Assembly: GCA_050740455.1 (NCBI GenBank)
Contig: JBOIDF010000004.1
Coordinates: 30,922 to 94,921, forward strand
Source of the DNA: USCg-Taylor sp050740455
GTDB taxonomy: Bacteria; Pseudomonadota; Gammaproteobacteria; JACCXJ01
Length of the DNA stretch: 64,000 bases
Direction: 5' to 3'
In this document: piece after piece, positions 9,181 through 19,600 of the stretch
Position numbering within the stretch: position 1 is the stretch's first letter
Layout: each line of letters begins with the position of its first letter
Program-made: the position numbers and the translations under genes
Notes under the pieces: generated by a model
The model's database searches: none
Seen by the model: the letters and a program-made list of their open reading frames with translations, nothing else
What the model was told of the DNA's origin: nothing

Positions 9181-9587
9181 TCCTCGTAGGCGGCGATCGC
9201 CACATTCTCCACGCCCGCGAGGCGCGCCTCGTCCAGGGCCGCCACTAAGAGTTGGATCTGGGTCTCGGCATCCGCCGCGATGATCACGGAGCTGCGCGGG
9301 TTCTCGGCGTGCATCCGCTCCACGTTGGCGCGCAGCGCGCGGATATCCACCTTGCGCCGATCGATCCAGACCTCGCCGCGTTTGGTGAGCGAGACGATAA
9401 TGTTCGCCTTATCCTGGGCGACCGCGCTCCGGGCCGTCGGCCGGTTCACGTCCACGCCGGTCTCGCGGATAAAGGACGAGGTCGCGACAAAAAACAGCAC
9501 CAGGAAGAACATCACGTCGATAAGCGGGATGACGTTGATCTGAACGCCCTCATAGTCACTGTCCGTATATCTGCGGCGCATGATCAC
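9177..9587 (-). CDS. exbD: ExbD/TolR biopolymer transport protein
   Basis: 136 aa. One N-terminal membrane helix (INVIPLIDVMFFLVLFFVAT) contains the conserved proton-path Asp in PLIDVMFFLLVFF-like context. A periplasmic domain follows with the VSLTKRGEVWIDRRKVDI and SSVIIAADAETQIQLLVAAL segments. It forms the proton-conducting complex with ExbB and drives TonB. The 3' end overlaps tonB by 4 bases (ATGA-type coupling). Start is ATG at 9587, with another in-frame ATG two codons in. Confidence 0.95.
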   Translation of the reverse strand: MIMRRRYTDSDYEGVQINVIPLIDVMFFLVLFFVATSSFIRETGVDVNRPTARSAVAQDKANIIVSLTKRGEVWIDRRKVDIRALRANVERMHAENPRSSVIIAADAETQIQLLVAALDEARLAGVENVAIAAYEE

Positions 9588-9641
9588 TTACTCCTCATGG
9601 GTTGGTAACACTACATCGCTGTCTCTCGCGGTCTTGCATGC

Positions 9642-10166
9642 TCATTCATAGCTCAGCGCGCACGCGGTCTGCTCCTCGGCGCGCCGGGCGTTCTGGTCCA
9701 GGTTGATCGCGAAGTACAGACCCGAGAGGGCCGTGACCAGGCCGGCCAGGGTGCACAGCAGGGCCTCCGAGATCCCGCCCGCGATCCCGCGGCGATTGCT
9801 CCCTCCGTAGACGGCGATGACTTCGAAGGTCTCGATCATGCCCGTGACGGTCCCGAGGAGCCCGAGCAGCGGCAACACTTGCACCAGTGTGCGGATGATG
9901 GGCAGGGTGCGCCGCGCCGAGGCGCCGAGGCTGGCGGCCAAATGCATGCGCACATAGCGCGCGGTGCGCGAGCGGCGCTCGCGCCGGGAGTCCCAGGTGG
10001 CTTGTGCGCGCGCGAGCTCTTGCGGAAAGGTGAAGCGCAAGAACCAGTAGCGTTCCAAGATTAGCACCCACATGCAGAGCGACAAGAGGAGGATAAACGG
10101 CATCGCGTTCCCGCCTCGATCGAGGAACCCCAGCAGGCGGTCCAGGAACTCAAGGATGGACGCCAT
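9642..10166 (-). CDS. exbB: ExbB/MotA/TolQ proton channel protein (second ExbB)
   Basis: 174 aa with three membrane segments: an N-terminal helix (AMPFILLLSLCMWVLILERY) and two C-terminal helices spanning the conserved VLPLLGLLGTVTGMIETFEV block and ALLCTLAGLVTALSGLYFAI. These are the hallmarks of the MotA/TolQ/ExbB channel. It is shorter than classical ExbB (~240 aa) but typical of the ExbB2 of TonB2 systems. Its 5' end overlaps the upstream TtpC-like gene by 17 bases. It works with ExbD and TonB in the inner membrane. Confidence 0.93.
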   Translation of the reverse strand: MASILEFLDRLLGFLDRGGNAMPFILLLSLCMWVLILERYWFLRFTFPQELARAQATWDSRRERRSRTARYVRMHLAASLGASARRTLPIIRTLVQVLPLLGLLGTVTGMIETFEVIAVYGGSNRRGIAGGISEALLCTLAGLVTALSGLYFAINLDQNARRAEEQTACALSYE

Positions 10167-11499
10167 GCGCCTTGGCCTCGCGCTCGGCCACGATGCCCGC
10201 CAGCTCCTCCTCCAGCATTTGGATCAGCCGGTTGCTCTTGCTGCTGAGCCAGCTGTGCAGGAGCAGGACGGGGATCGCCACCAGCAGGCCGAGCTCGGTG
10301 GCGACGAGCGCTAGCGAGATCCCGGCCGAGACCAGCTTGGGATCGCCCGCACCGAAGAGCGCCATTGCTTGAAAAGTGTCGATCATCCCGGCCACCGTAC
10401 CGAGTAGACCGAGCAGGGGCGCCGCAGTGGCGAAGACCGCGAGGGTCGGCAGCGAGCGCTTGAAACGCGGCGCCTCGCCGAGCATCGCCTGATCCAGCTT
10501 GAAGGCCAGGCTGTCGGCGTCGAGCCGCGAGTTCTGCTCCGCGACCTGCCGTAGCCGGCCGAGCGGGTTGTCGCTCGCCGCCGCCCCGTTCCGCCGCGCG
10601 TGCTCGACCTTGCGGCGGGTAGCCGCAAGCGCGATGGTGCGCTCGATCACGATGAGCAAGGCGATCCCGCCGAGCACCAGGATCATGTAACCGATGCTCC
10701 CGGCGCGTGCGATGTGCTCGGTCACGCTGGGGGACTCCACCATGAGGTTCAGGATCGAGCCTCGAGAGGGATCGAGCGCCACGGGCAGGAGACCCGATTT
10801 CGCGCGCTCGTAGTCCTCGGCTAGTTCCAGGAAGCGCCCCGCGGGCTGGCGGCCGAGCTCTACGATGCGTCCGGTCTCGGGCAGATAGTGCAGATAATGG
10901 CCGCCGGAAAGGAGGTTAAAAGCCCCAAGGCGCACGACCTCTTGATCCCGCTGGGTCCCGTCCGGCAAGGTGACCGCCGTCTTAAAGCGCGCGATCGCGC
11001 CGGACTCCTGCATCTCATCGAGCATCACCAGCCAGAGCTGTTCCAGCTCATCGATGGAGGGGTTGTCCTTGCGTTCCGCGAGGCGGGCGGGCACAGCGTC
11101 GCGCTTGGGCTTCTGCGCCGAGACGAGCGAGGTGGTCAAGAGGCCGTGCGTGTCTTTCGCGACCTGGCGCGCCACGCCGAAAAGCTCCCCGAGCGAGCCG
11201 GTCTTTTCTTGCAGGATTGCCGTTTGGGTGTTGAGAAAGAGATCATTCTCTTCATAGCGCGCCTTTAGCCGCTCGCCGAGTCTGCGCTCGCCGCCGAGCT
11301 CGGCACGGAGCTTCTCGAGCAGCACCACCTGTTGGTCGCGCGCCTTGCGAAACTCCTGCTCGCGGGCGGCCAGGGCCTTGCTTTCGAGGATCCGCTCCTC
11401 CCGGGCCTGCTTGACCAGATCGGCCAAGGAGGCCGGTTCTTTGGCCGCCGCGAACGCTATGCCTCCGAGCGCGAGCAGGATAGCGATGAGCCGTCTCAT
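10150..11499 (-). CDS. TtpC-like ExbB protein with long periplasmic N-terminal extension
   Basis: 449 aa from ATG 11499; that ATG overlaps the stop of the DUF3450 gene as ATGA, which decides the start. It has a signal peptide (LIAILLALGGIAFAAA) and a ~230-residue coiled-coil/periplasmic region (EERILESKALAAREQEF and onward). A C-terminal ExbB/TolQ channel domain follows, with helices SIGYMILVLGGIALLIVIER, the LLGLLGTVAGMIDTF block and LALVATELGLLVAIPVLLLH. Extended ExbB proteins of this kind (Vibrio TtpC) are required in TonB2 systems. Having two ExbB-like proteins in one operon fits that system. Confidence 0.9.
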   Translation of the reverse strand: MRRLIAILLALGGIAFAAAKEPASLADLVKQAREERILESKALAAREQEFRKARDQQVVLLEKLRAELGGERRLGERLKARYEENDLFLNTQTAILQEKTGSLGELFGVARQVAKDTHGLLTTSLVSAQKPKRDAVPARLAERKDNPSIDELEQLWLVMLDEMQESGAIARFKTAVTLPDGTQRDQEVVRLGAFNLLSGGHYLHYLPETGRIVELGRQPAGRFLELAEDYERAKSGLLPVALDPSRGSILNLMVESPSVTEHIARAGSIGYMILVLGGIALLIVIERTIALAATRRKVEHARRNGAAASDNPLGRLRQVAEQNSRLDADSLAFKLDQAMLGEAPRFKRSLPTLAVFATAAPLLGLLGTVAGMIDTFQAMALFGAGDPKLVSAGISLALVATELGLLVAIPVLLLHSWLSSKSNRLIQMLEEELAGIVAEREAKAHGVHP

Positions 11500-12329
11500 G
11501 ACCCCACCTCCACTACCGGTACCGGTAGCTTCAAGAGATCGGGAGCCGCCTGCTTGCGCGCGATGCGCAGCCCGCGCTCGATGTCGTTGCGATACTCGCT
11601 GGAAAGCTTCTCGAAGCGCTTGGCTTTGGGATCCCAATAGCCTGCTTCAAGCCCGTCCAGCGTCAGGTAATAGAGCGCGAGCCGCCCGAAGCGCAGGAAA
11701 TCGACGGCGCGGATTTGCTGCTTGCCTTGGTCATCCTTCTCTTTCAGATCGCCGCGGTAGGCTTCGATGGTACGGCCGTATTCGGTCTCCACTTGGTAGG
11801 CCTCCATGAGCCTGCGGTATTTCTCGGCGAGCGTCACCTCCGAGCTGTCCATCATGGTTTTAAGCTCGCCGATCCGCTTGCTGCGCTCCGCTTCCAGGAA
11901 AGGCACGTCCATGTTCACGAACTTTTCGAGCGTTTCCTGCATCCGCAGCATCAAGGGCACGATGCCGCGCTGGGTCACCTCGATTTCAGTGAGCTGTTTC
12001 TCGACCGAGGCGCGCTCGCTCTCCTGGCTCCGGATCTCCCTGTGCAGTTGCGCGTGGTAGACCCGCAGACCTTCGAGCTCCCGGATGCCGTCTCGGTATT
12101 CAGTCAGCATCACTTGCGTGGCGTCATCGAGCTTTTCGACCCGCGCCTGGGATTGGATCCCTTGGTCCTGGTTCTGCGCCTGGGCTCGCACGGCGGCGTC
12201 GAGCGACTCGGCCGCGCATGGGCCGGTCATGAGACATACTGCCAGCCCTAGCGCTAAACCCAGCTCGCGCGAGGCATGGGCAGGCGGCCAACCCCGCAGG
12301 TATCCTTTTTTGATCTTGCTCTCAATCAC
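11496..12329 (-). CDS. DUF3450 family periplasmic coiled-coil protein
   Basis: 277 aa when started at GTG 12329, which overlaps the moaA stop as GTGA; the longer open frame to 12548 lies inside moaA. It has a signal peptide (LGLALGLAVCLMTGPCAA), then a long coiled coil (QARVEKLDDATQVMLTEYRD through RSQESERASVEKQLTEIEV) and a C-terminal conserved region containing RFGRLALYYLTLDG. This is the DUF3450 pattern, and the family is routinely found first in TonB2/TtpC operons. It probably interacts with the TtpC-like protein in the periplasm (inference). Confidence 0.85.
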   Translation of the reverse strand: MIESKIKKGYLRGWPPAHASRELGLALGLAVCLMTGPCAAESLDAAVRAQAQNQDQGIQSQARVEKLDDATQVMLTEYRDGIRELEGLRVYHAQLHREIRSQESERASVEKQLTEIEVTQRGIVPLMLRMQETLEKFVNMDVPFLEAERSKRIGELKTMMDSSEVTLAEKYRRLMEAYQVETEYGRTIEAYRGDLKEKDDQGKQQIRAVDFLRFGRLALYYLTLDGLEAGYWDPKAKRFEKLSSEYRNDIERGLRIARKQAAPDLLKLPVPVVEVGS

Positions 12330-13375
12330 CCGCCGACTCGCGACATCTCGACCTTGGGTAAACCGATGCCGGCGCCGTGCCGGATCTCGGAATAGCGATC
12401 GCTGCGTCCCCGCCACACGGAGGAAATAAACGCACGGATCTCGCAGTCGCTCGCGCCCTGGCGCAATAGTTGACGGAGATCGTGTCCGCGCGTGGCGAAT
12501 AAGCAGGTGTAGAACGTTCCGTCGGCCGTGATCCGGCTGCGCGTGCATCCCCGGCAGAAGGGCTGGGTTACCGAGGCGATCATCCCGATCTCCCCTCCCC
12601 CGTCACGATAGCGATAGCGGGTGGCCACTTCGCCCGGGTAGTTGCGCTCGAGGGGTTCGAGGGGCCACTCCTTTTCAATGGCGCCGATGATCTCGCGCGC
12701 CGGGACCACGTCCTGCATGCGCCAGCCGTTGCTATCGCCGACATCCATGTATTCGATAAACCGCAGGATATGGCCCGTATGGCGGAAGTGCCCGGCCATC
12801 GCACCGATGCAATGGTCATTCATTCCGCGCTTGACCACCATGTTGACCTTGATCGGATGCAAACCGGCTGCGGCCGCGGCGTCGATACCGTCCAGTACCC
12901 GGCCCACCGGGATGTTGACATCGCTCATCGCCCGAAAGACGGCTTCATCGATGGCGTCTAAGCTCACGGTCAATCGCTGCAACCCCGCCTGCTTCAAGTC
13001 ATCCGCAATGCGCGCCAACAACGCGCCGTTGGTCGTGAGCGTCAGGTCGCGGGCACCCTCGATACGCGCGATCCCCGCGATGAGTTTCGGCAGATCGCGG
13101 CGTAATAGGGGCTCGCCTCCCGTGATCCGGATCTTCTCGATGCCAAGGGTAACAAAGATCCGCGCCAGGCGGACGATTTCTTCAAAGCTCAATAGCTCCG
13201 CGCGCGGTAAGAACGCCCAATCCCGACCAAACACCTCCTTGGGCATGCAGTACGGGCAACGGAAGTTGCAACGGTCGGTGACCGAGATCCGCAGATCCCG
13301 CAGCGGCCGCTGCAAGGCATCCCTGATCGTAACGCCGTCATTTGGTCCGCCGATGGATTGGAGACTGATAGACAT
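12326..13375 (-). CDS. moaA: GTP 3',8-cyclase, molybdenum cofactor biosynthesis protein A
   Basis: 349 aa, complete. A radical-SAM enzyme that makes 3',8-cyclo-GTP from GTP in the first step of molybdopterin synthesis. The SAM-binding 4Fe-4S motif CNFRCPYC gives Cys36, Cys40 and Cys43. The GGEPLLRRDLP block is the SAM-binding loop. The second cluster is seen at CRGCTRSRITADGTFYTC near the C-terminus, and the protein ends in the functionally important Gly-Gly (SRVGG). It heads the TonB-system operon, overlapping DUF3450 by 4 bases. That is an unusual pairing for a Moco gene; no other moa gene is in the window. Confidence 0.96.
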   Translation of the reverse strand: MSISLQSIGGPNDGVTIRDALQRPLRDLRISVTDRCNFRCPYCMPKEVFGRDWAFLPRAELLSFEEIVRLARIFVTLGIEKIRITGGEPLLRRDLPKLIAGIARIEGARDLTLTTNGALLARIADDLKQAGLQRLTVSLDAIDEAVFRAMSDVNIPVGRVLDGIDAAAAAGLHPIKVNMVVKRGMNDHCIGAMAGHFRHTGHILRFIEYMDVGDSNGWRMQDVVPAREIIGAIEKEWPLEPLERNYPGEVATRYRYRDGGGEIGMIASVTQPFCRGCTRSRITADGTFYTCLFATRGHDLRQLLRQGASDCEIRAFISSVWRGRSDRYSEIRHGAGIGLPKVEMSRVGG

Positions 13376-13424
13376 CGCTGACTAGTATACCCAACTTTGT
13401 CGCCCCGGAAGCGTGCTGGCGGTT

Positions 13425-13605
13425 TCGGAAGAAGGGTCAGTCAGACGCTCACCCCAGAAGTCGCGAGGTAAGGAGACTCGGGTCCGGGTTGTCGAACACC
13501 GTATTATGCCGCTCCGTGAGCGGACCGCCGCCCGGGATCACGAAACCGTTACTGTCATATCCGATGGCCTTGAACTTCCATACGCCTCGGATTTTCTTCA
13601 AGTTG
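13425..13605. repeat. Left copy of a 181-bp direct repeat bounding the Rhs island
   Basis: It matches 27266-27446 in the same orientation with only 4 mismatches (three in a run near 13488, one T/C near 13586) and diverges abruptly on both sides. The shared segment contains the 3' end of a small minus-strand ORF whose longer copy is at 27290-27520. It fills most of the 317-bp moaA-rhs spacer. Confidence 0.9.
13449..13605 (-). pseudogene. Truncated 3' fragment of the small ORF found at 27290-27520
   Basis: Reading minus strand, the fragment encodes GNLKKIRGVWKFKAIGYDSN through the stop, the same C-terminal ~52 residues as the 27290-27520 ORF, with one residue changed (FDNPD for FDRPD). The N-terminal coding part is missing because homology stops at 13605. 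An element that integrates into the 3' end of a gene leaves just such a displaced fragment, but a simple segmental duplication would look the same. Confidence 0.7.
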
Positions 13606-13692
13606 GTCGTTTGCGGGCAGCCCTCACTTTTCAGCCGTGGCTGCCGATACGCCGCCGTAAGCGTTCATGACTTTTTACTTCAAGGGAATCTC

Positions 13693-16600
13693 ATGTCAAC
13701 CAAGGGATTGCATCGGCTGGTCCGGCCGTTACTCGCCACGTTCTTCATCACCCTCATCGCCCTCGCGGGGACGCCTGCTAAGAATCCCGGCTTTGTCGAT
13801 GCGTTATGGGTTGCGGAGTCCGGCCAGGTCCTCAAAATCGCCCGGGCGGACGGTACCGTCCTCTTTGAGATCCGCAGCGCTGGAGAACTCACCTCCCTCG
13901 CCATCGATGCGCGCCACGCTACACTCTGGGCGTATGGCCACCGCACCTTGTACGCTTATGATTTTGCCGGCGACCGTCGTTTAGCCGCCCTGCTGCCTTC
14001 GGCAGGAGATGAGGATGGAAACACTGAGGTAGGTCTGGCGGTCGATCCCAAGGATGGCTCCGTTTGGCTAGGACGGCATAAACACCTCTATCACCTCGAT
14101 GGGCAGGGGCAGGTACGCACCACCGCTCTGCTCGATAAACCCATCCGAGGGTTGAGCGTTGATCCCAGCCGTGGCCACGTCTGGGTCGCGACCCGAAAAC
14201 ACCTCAGTGCCTACAATGCCCTGGGGCAGCGGGTGCAACACCCCACCCCGGCTGGCTCGCGTCATCTCAGCGACATCGCCTACGATCCCAGCCTCGACGC
14301 TCTATGGGTCGCCGATCATCGCGGCCGGATACGCCGCTACGGAGCAGAAGACGGTGCTTTGCAACTGGAGGCGAAGGTTGCCAAACACCTCGAAACCCTC
14401 GCCCCTGATCATAACAATGGGCTTTGGGTCAGCGCCGATGAGGAGCTGATCAAACTCGACCTCGAGGGGCGCGAGGTCCTGCGACTTGAGCCGTTCTCCG
14501 GGGAAGAGAACAAGCTTATTGCGCTCGTGGCCGATCCGGTCGCGGGCGGCGTATGGGTGGCCGCCAAGCGAGCGATCCGGTATGTCGAGGCCGATGGCCA
14601 GGCTCGTCCAAGCTTAGCTCTCACCCAAAAGCGCAAGATCCGCGCGCTCGCGCTCTATACCGATTCTCTCCCGCCCCGCTTGAGTTTTAGCTCACCGGCA
14701 GGAGGCAGTTATCTACCGATCAATCAGCCCATATTCGAATTGCACCACCAGGATAGCGCGATCGGAGTCGATACCGCGACCCTCGCGATCACCGAGCAGG
14801 GCCAGCCGCTCTCTGTCAACTGTACCTATGAAGCCGATCGGGCCAATTGCACGCCGACGGCGCCACTGGCCGAAGGGACCCACAGCTTGCAAGCCGGGAT
14901 CGCGGATTTCAACGGCAATCGCTCGGATCTCGCGAGCGTCGCCTTCACGGTCGATACCGTGCCACCCGCGGCGCCGGACCCCACCCAGATCCACGTCACG
15001 GATCCCGAGGCCGGCACGGTCGCGGTCACGGGCGCGGCGGGCAGCGTCGAACCGAACGCCGTCCTGATGATCACCAATACGCGTAGCGGTGAATCGGTCA
15101 CGGTCACGGCCAATAGCGATGGCAGCTTCACCGCCCAGATCGCCGCCCAAGCAGGCGACGCTCTTGAGATCCGGCTCCTCGATGCCGCGGGCAATCAGAG
15201 CGAAACACGATCCTTGACGGTCGGTGGCTCCAGCGGGGGTTTGCCACCCGATCCGGCGACGGTCGCGCCACCGCTAACTGAAACGGGAATCACCCCGATG
15301 CAGGAGGCAACCGCGTTCCTATACTCAGGCGCCGATCCGATTCAAACCGGCGTGGCAGCGGGCACCATCGACCCGTTGCGCGTGGCCGTCATCCGCGGCA
15401 AGGTGCTCAGCCGCGACAACCAGCTGCTGTCCGGGGTGACGATTACCATCAAGGACCATTCAGAATTCGGTCAGACCCTGAGCCGCACGGATGGCGAGTT
15501 CGATATGGCCGTCAACGGCGGCGGGCTCTTGACCGTCAACTACGAGAAACCGGGCTATCTCCCCGCCCAACGCCAGGTGCAAACACCGTGGCAGGATTAT
15601 GCCCTCGTCGACGACGTCGTGATGGTTGTCCTCGATCAGCAGGTGACGACGATCGATCTTTCCTCCAATGCGCCGATCCAGGTGGCCCAAGGTTCGGTGA
15701 CAACCGACCAGGATGGGACCCGGCAAGCCACTGTTTTCTTTCCGGCAGGCACGGGAGCCACGATGACGCTCGCGGACGGGACGACCCAGTCGCTGACCAC
15801 CCTGGAGGTACGCGCCACCGAATATACCGTGGGTGAGAACGGCCCGCAGGCGATGCCGGGTCCCTTACCCACGCATTCCGGATACACCTACGCCGTGGAA
15901 CTGTCGGTCGATGCGGCCCTCGCGGCCGGGTCGATGCGGGTCGATTTCGACCAAGCGCTACCCTTGTACGTCGATAATTTCTTAAATTTTCCGATCGGCG
16001 GCATTGTCCCGGTCGGGTGGTATGACAAGGCCAAAAGCGCTTGGATCCCGTCCGACAATGGCCGGGTGATCAAGATCTTGAGCACGACTGGGGGCACGGC
16101 CAGCCTGGATACGGACGGCGATGATCTCGCCGACGATAGCGCCACACTGACGGCGCTGGGGATCACCGATGCCGAGTTGGCCCAACTGGCCGGTTTATAT
16201 CCCGCCGGCAAAACCCTGTGGCGTGCGCCGATCACGCACTTCACCCCTTGGGATTGCAACTGGCCGTATGGTCCGCCGCTCGACAGCGAGCCCCCGCCGC
16301 CGCCCGATGACTCGCAAGACCCGCCGCCCGATGAGGACAGCGACGAGTGTCCAGGGTGCAGCATCAATGCACAGGCCCGGACCCTGGGCGAAGCCCTCCC
16401 GATCACCGGAACCCCCTATGTGCTGCATTACCAAAGCCGGCGCGCCAAGGGTTATCAAGCGGACCGTGAACTCCGTATCCCCCTTGCCGGGGCCGGCATC
16501 CCTGCGAGCCTCCAGGGCATCGATCTGTCGGTGACGGTGGCCGGACAGAGTTTCACCCAAGCCTTCCCGGCGGCGGCGAACCAGTCTTACAGCTTTGTAT

Positions 16601-19600
16601 GGGATGGTCTCGACGGCTATGGCCGTCCCGTGACGGGCAATGCCTCGGCCACGGTGACGGTGAGCTACCGGTATAACGCCGTCTACTACGCCGCGCCCGC
16701 GGATTTTGAACAAAGCTTTGCCCAAGCGAGCGCCGGGGCCGGCACCGCTGTCATCGGAACCAGAGGCGCATCTACCATCGCCGTGACACGGACCTGGCAA
16801 AAAGATCTGGCCGGAAGCCCAGCGGCGCAGGCCGTTGGCGACTGGAGCCTGAGCACGCAGCATCGCTACGACGCCGTCCATCGGCTACTGGAGCTGGGCA
16901 CCGGGGAGCATCGCGAAGCGGGCGATGTGAGTGCTGTCATCACCACCGTGGCGGGCACCGGCACCTCTGGTTTCAGCGGCGACGGCGGCCCGGCCACGCA
17001 GGCCCGCCTAAGCTTTCCACAGGACGTTGCCGTCGCGGCGGACGGCAGTCTGTATATCGCGGATGACGCTAACCAACGCGTCCGGATGGTCGGGCCGGAG
17101 GGGATAATCACCACCGTAGCTGGCAATGGGACGGCCCTTTCTGGCGGCGATGGCGGCCCGGCCACACAGGCCAACCTAAACTTACCACGGGGTGTTGCCG
17201 TCGCGGCCGATGGCGATCTGTATATCGCGGATTACCGTAACCAACGCGTCCGGATGGTCGGGCCGGAGGGGATAATCACCACCGTGGCTGGCAACGGCAC
17301 CTCTGGTTTCAGCGGCGACGGCGGCCCGGCCACCCTGGCCAGCCTAATGTATCCTACGGACGTTGCCGTCGCGGGGGACGGCAGTCTGTATATCGCGGAT
17401 TACTTTAATCAGCGCATTCGGCGGGTCGGGCCGGAGGGGATAATCACCACCGTGGCTGGCAACGGCACCTCTGGTTTCAGCGGCGACGGCGGCCCGGCCA
17501 CCCTGGGCAGCCTAATGTATCCTACGGACGTTGCCGTCGCGGGGGACGGCAGTCTGTATATCGCGGATTACTTTAATCAGCGCATTCGGCGGGTCGGGCC
17601 GGACGGCGTCATCAGCACCGTGACCGGCACCGGCCAAAGCGGCTACGGCGGCGACGGCGGTCCGGCCACGCAGGCGAAACTTTATTATCCACATGGCCTC
17701 GCCCTCGGCCCCGACGGCAGTGTGTACATCGCTGATTTAGAAAATCACCGCATCCGGCGAGTCTGGCCGGACGGCATCATCAGCACCGTGGCGGGCAGCG
17801 GCATCACTGGTTTCAGCGGCGACGGCGGCCCGGCCACCCAGGCCCGCCTAAGCCGTCCTTGGGGTGTTGCGGTCGCGGCGGACGGCAGTCTGTATATCGC
17901 GGATGAGCAGAACCACCGCATCCGGCGGGTCGGGCCGGCCCTGCCCGGGCTTAGCCTGAGTGAGACGCTCATTCCCTCCGCCGATGGTGTAGAACTCTAC
18001 CACTTCGACGCCCAGGGCAGGCATCTGCGCACCCTGAGCGCCTTGACCGGGGCCGAGCGTTATCGCTTCGCCTACGATGCCGCCGGCCAATTGCACGAGA
18101 TCACCGATGGTGACGGTGACGTCACCCGCATCGAGCGGGATAGCGAGGGCCAGCCCACAGCCATCGTCGCCCCCGACGGCCAGCGCACGACCCTGACCCT
18201 GGATGCCAACGGCTACCTCGCCTCGGTCACCAATCCCGCGGGTGAAGCGCACCGCATAGCTTACACCGCCAACGGCCTGATGACCCAGTTCACTGATCCC
18301 AAGGGCAACATCAACCGCTTTGAGTACGACAGTGTCGGCCGTTTGCTGAAAGATACCAATGCCGGCCTGGGCGGTTGGACCATCGCCCACACCGAGAACG
18401 CCACCGGCTACACGAACGCCATGACCACCGCCGAGGGCCGCACCACGACCTTCAAGGTGGAACCGCTCTCGACCGGCGATCGGCAGCAGATCAATACCTA
18501 TCCAGGCGGCACGGTACAGACCAAGCTTTTCAAGACCAACGGCGAGGAGACGACGACGGCGCCCGACGGCACGGTGACCAGCGTGCTCGAAGGCCCCGAT
18601 CCTCGCTTTGGGATGCAAGCGCCGGTACCGGCCGCAATCACCGTCAAGTTACCGAGCGGCTTGACCTCGAATACCACCACGGTGCGCACGGCGGCGCTGT
18701 CCGTGCCTACCGATCCCCTCAGCTTCACGAGCCTCACGGAGACGACCACCGTCAACGGCAAGGCCTATACCTCGACCTTCGACCAAGCCACCCGTACCTA
18801 TACCCACACGAGCCCGACTGGGCGGGTGGCGACGACCGTGATCAACGATCAGCACCGGCCCCTCGTGCGCGAGCTTACCGGCCTGAACGCGGTCAACCAC
18901 ACCTACGATCCCCGCGGCCGGCTCACGGAGACGACCACCGGGGCGCGCACGACCCACCTCGGCTATTACGAGAGCGGCCCGAGCCAAGGCTACCTACACA
19001 CGCTCACCGATGCGCTCAATCGCACCCTCAGCTACGACTATGACTTCGCCGGCCGGGTCACGCGGCAAACGCTGCCGGATGGGCGGGCTATCGAGCTCGG
19101 CTACGACGCCAACGGCAATCTTACGTCGCTGATCCCGCCCGGCCAGCCGGCGCACCTTTTCGACTACACCACGCTCGATCAAGAGAGTGAATACACCCCA
19201 CCCGCGGTGGACACCTTCGATCCCGCCACCCGCTACACTTACAACCGGGACCAGCAACTGGAGCTCATCACCCGGCCCGATGGCCAGGTGTTGGATTTCG
19301 TCTATGACAGCGCCGGACGGCTGCAAACCCTCACCGCCCCGCACGGCGACACCGGTTATCAATACGACAGCGCCGGGCGCTTGCAAAGCCTCACGGCGCC
19401 GGGCGGTATCACCCTCAGCTACGGCTACGACGGCGCGCTGGTCACGGGTGAAACGCTCGCCGGTCCCGCGACCGGTACCCTCACCCGCAGCTACGACACC
19501 GACTTCCGCGTGCAGGCCCTTTCTGTCAACGGCGCGAGTATCGCCTTCGGTTACGACAGCGACCGTCTCTTGACCAGCGCCGGGAGCTTGAGCCTCACCC

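Noticed and set aside
13489..13692. N-terminal extension of the Rhs protein to 13489
   Set aside because: That stretch is the 181-bp repeat read in another frame; the ATG at 13693 has a ribosome site and begins a proper signal peptide.
16936..17939. Regular ~168-bp repeats resembling an array
   Set aside because: Not CRISPR: no spacers, the units are coding and encode NHL propeller blades in frame.
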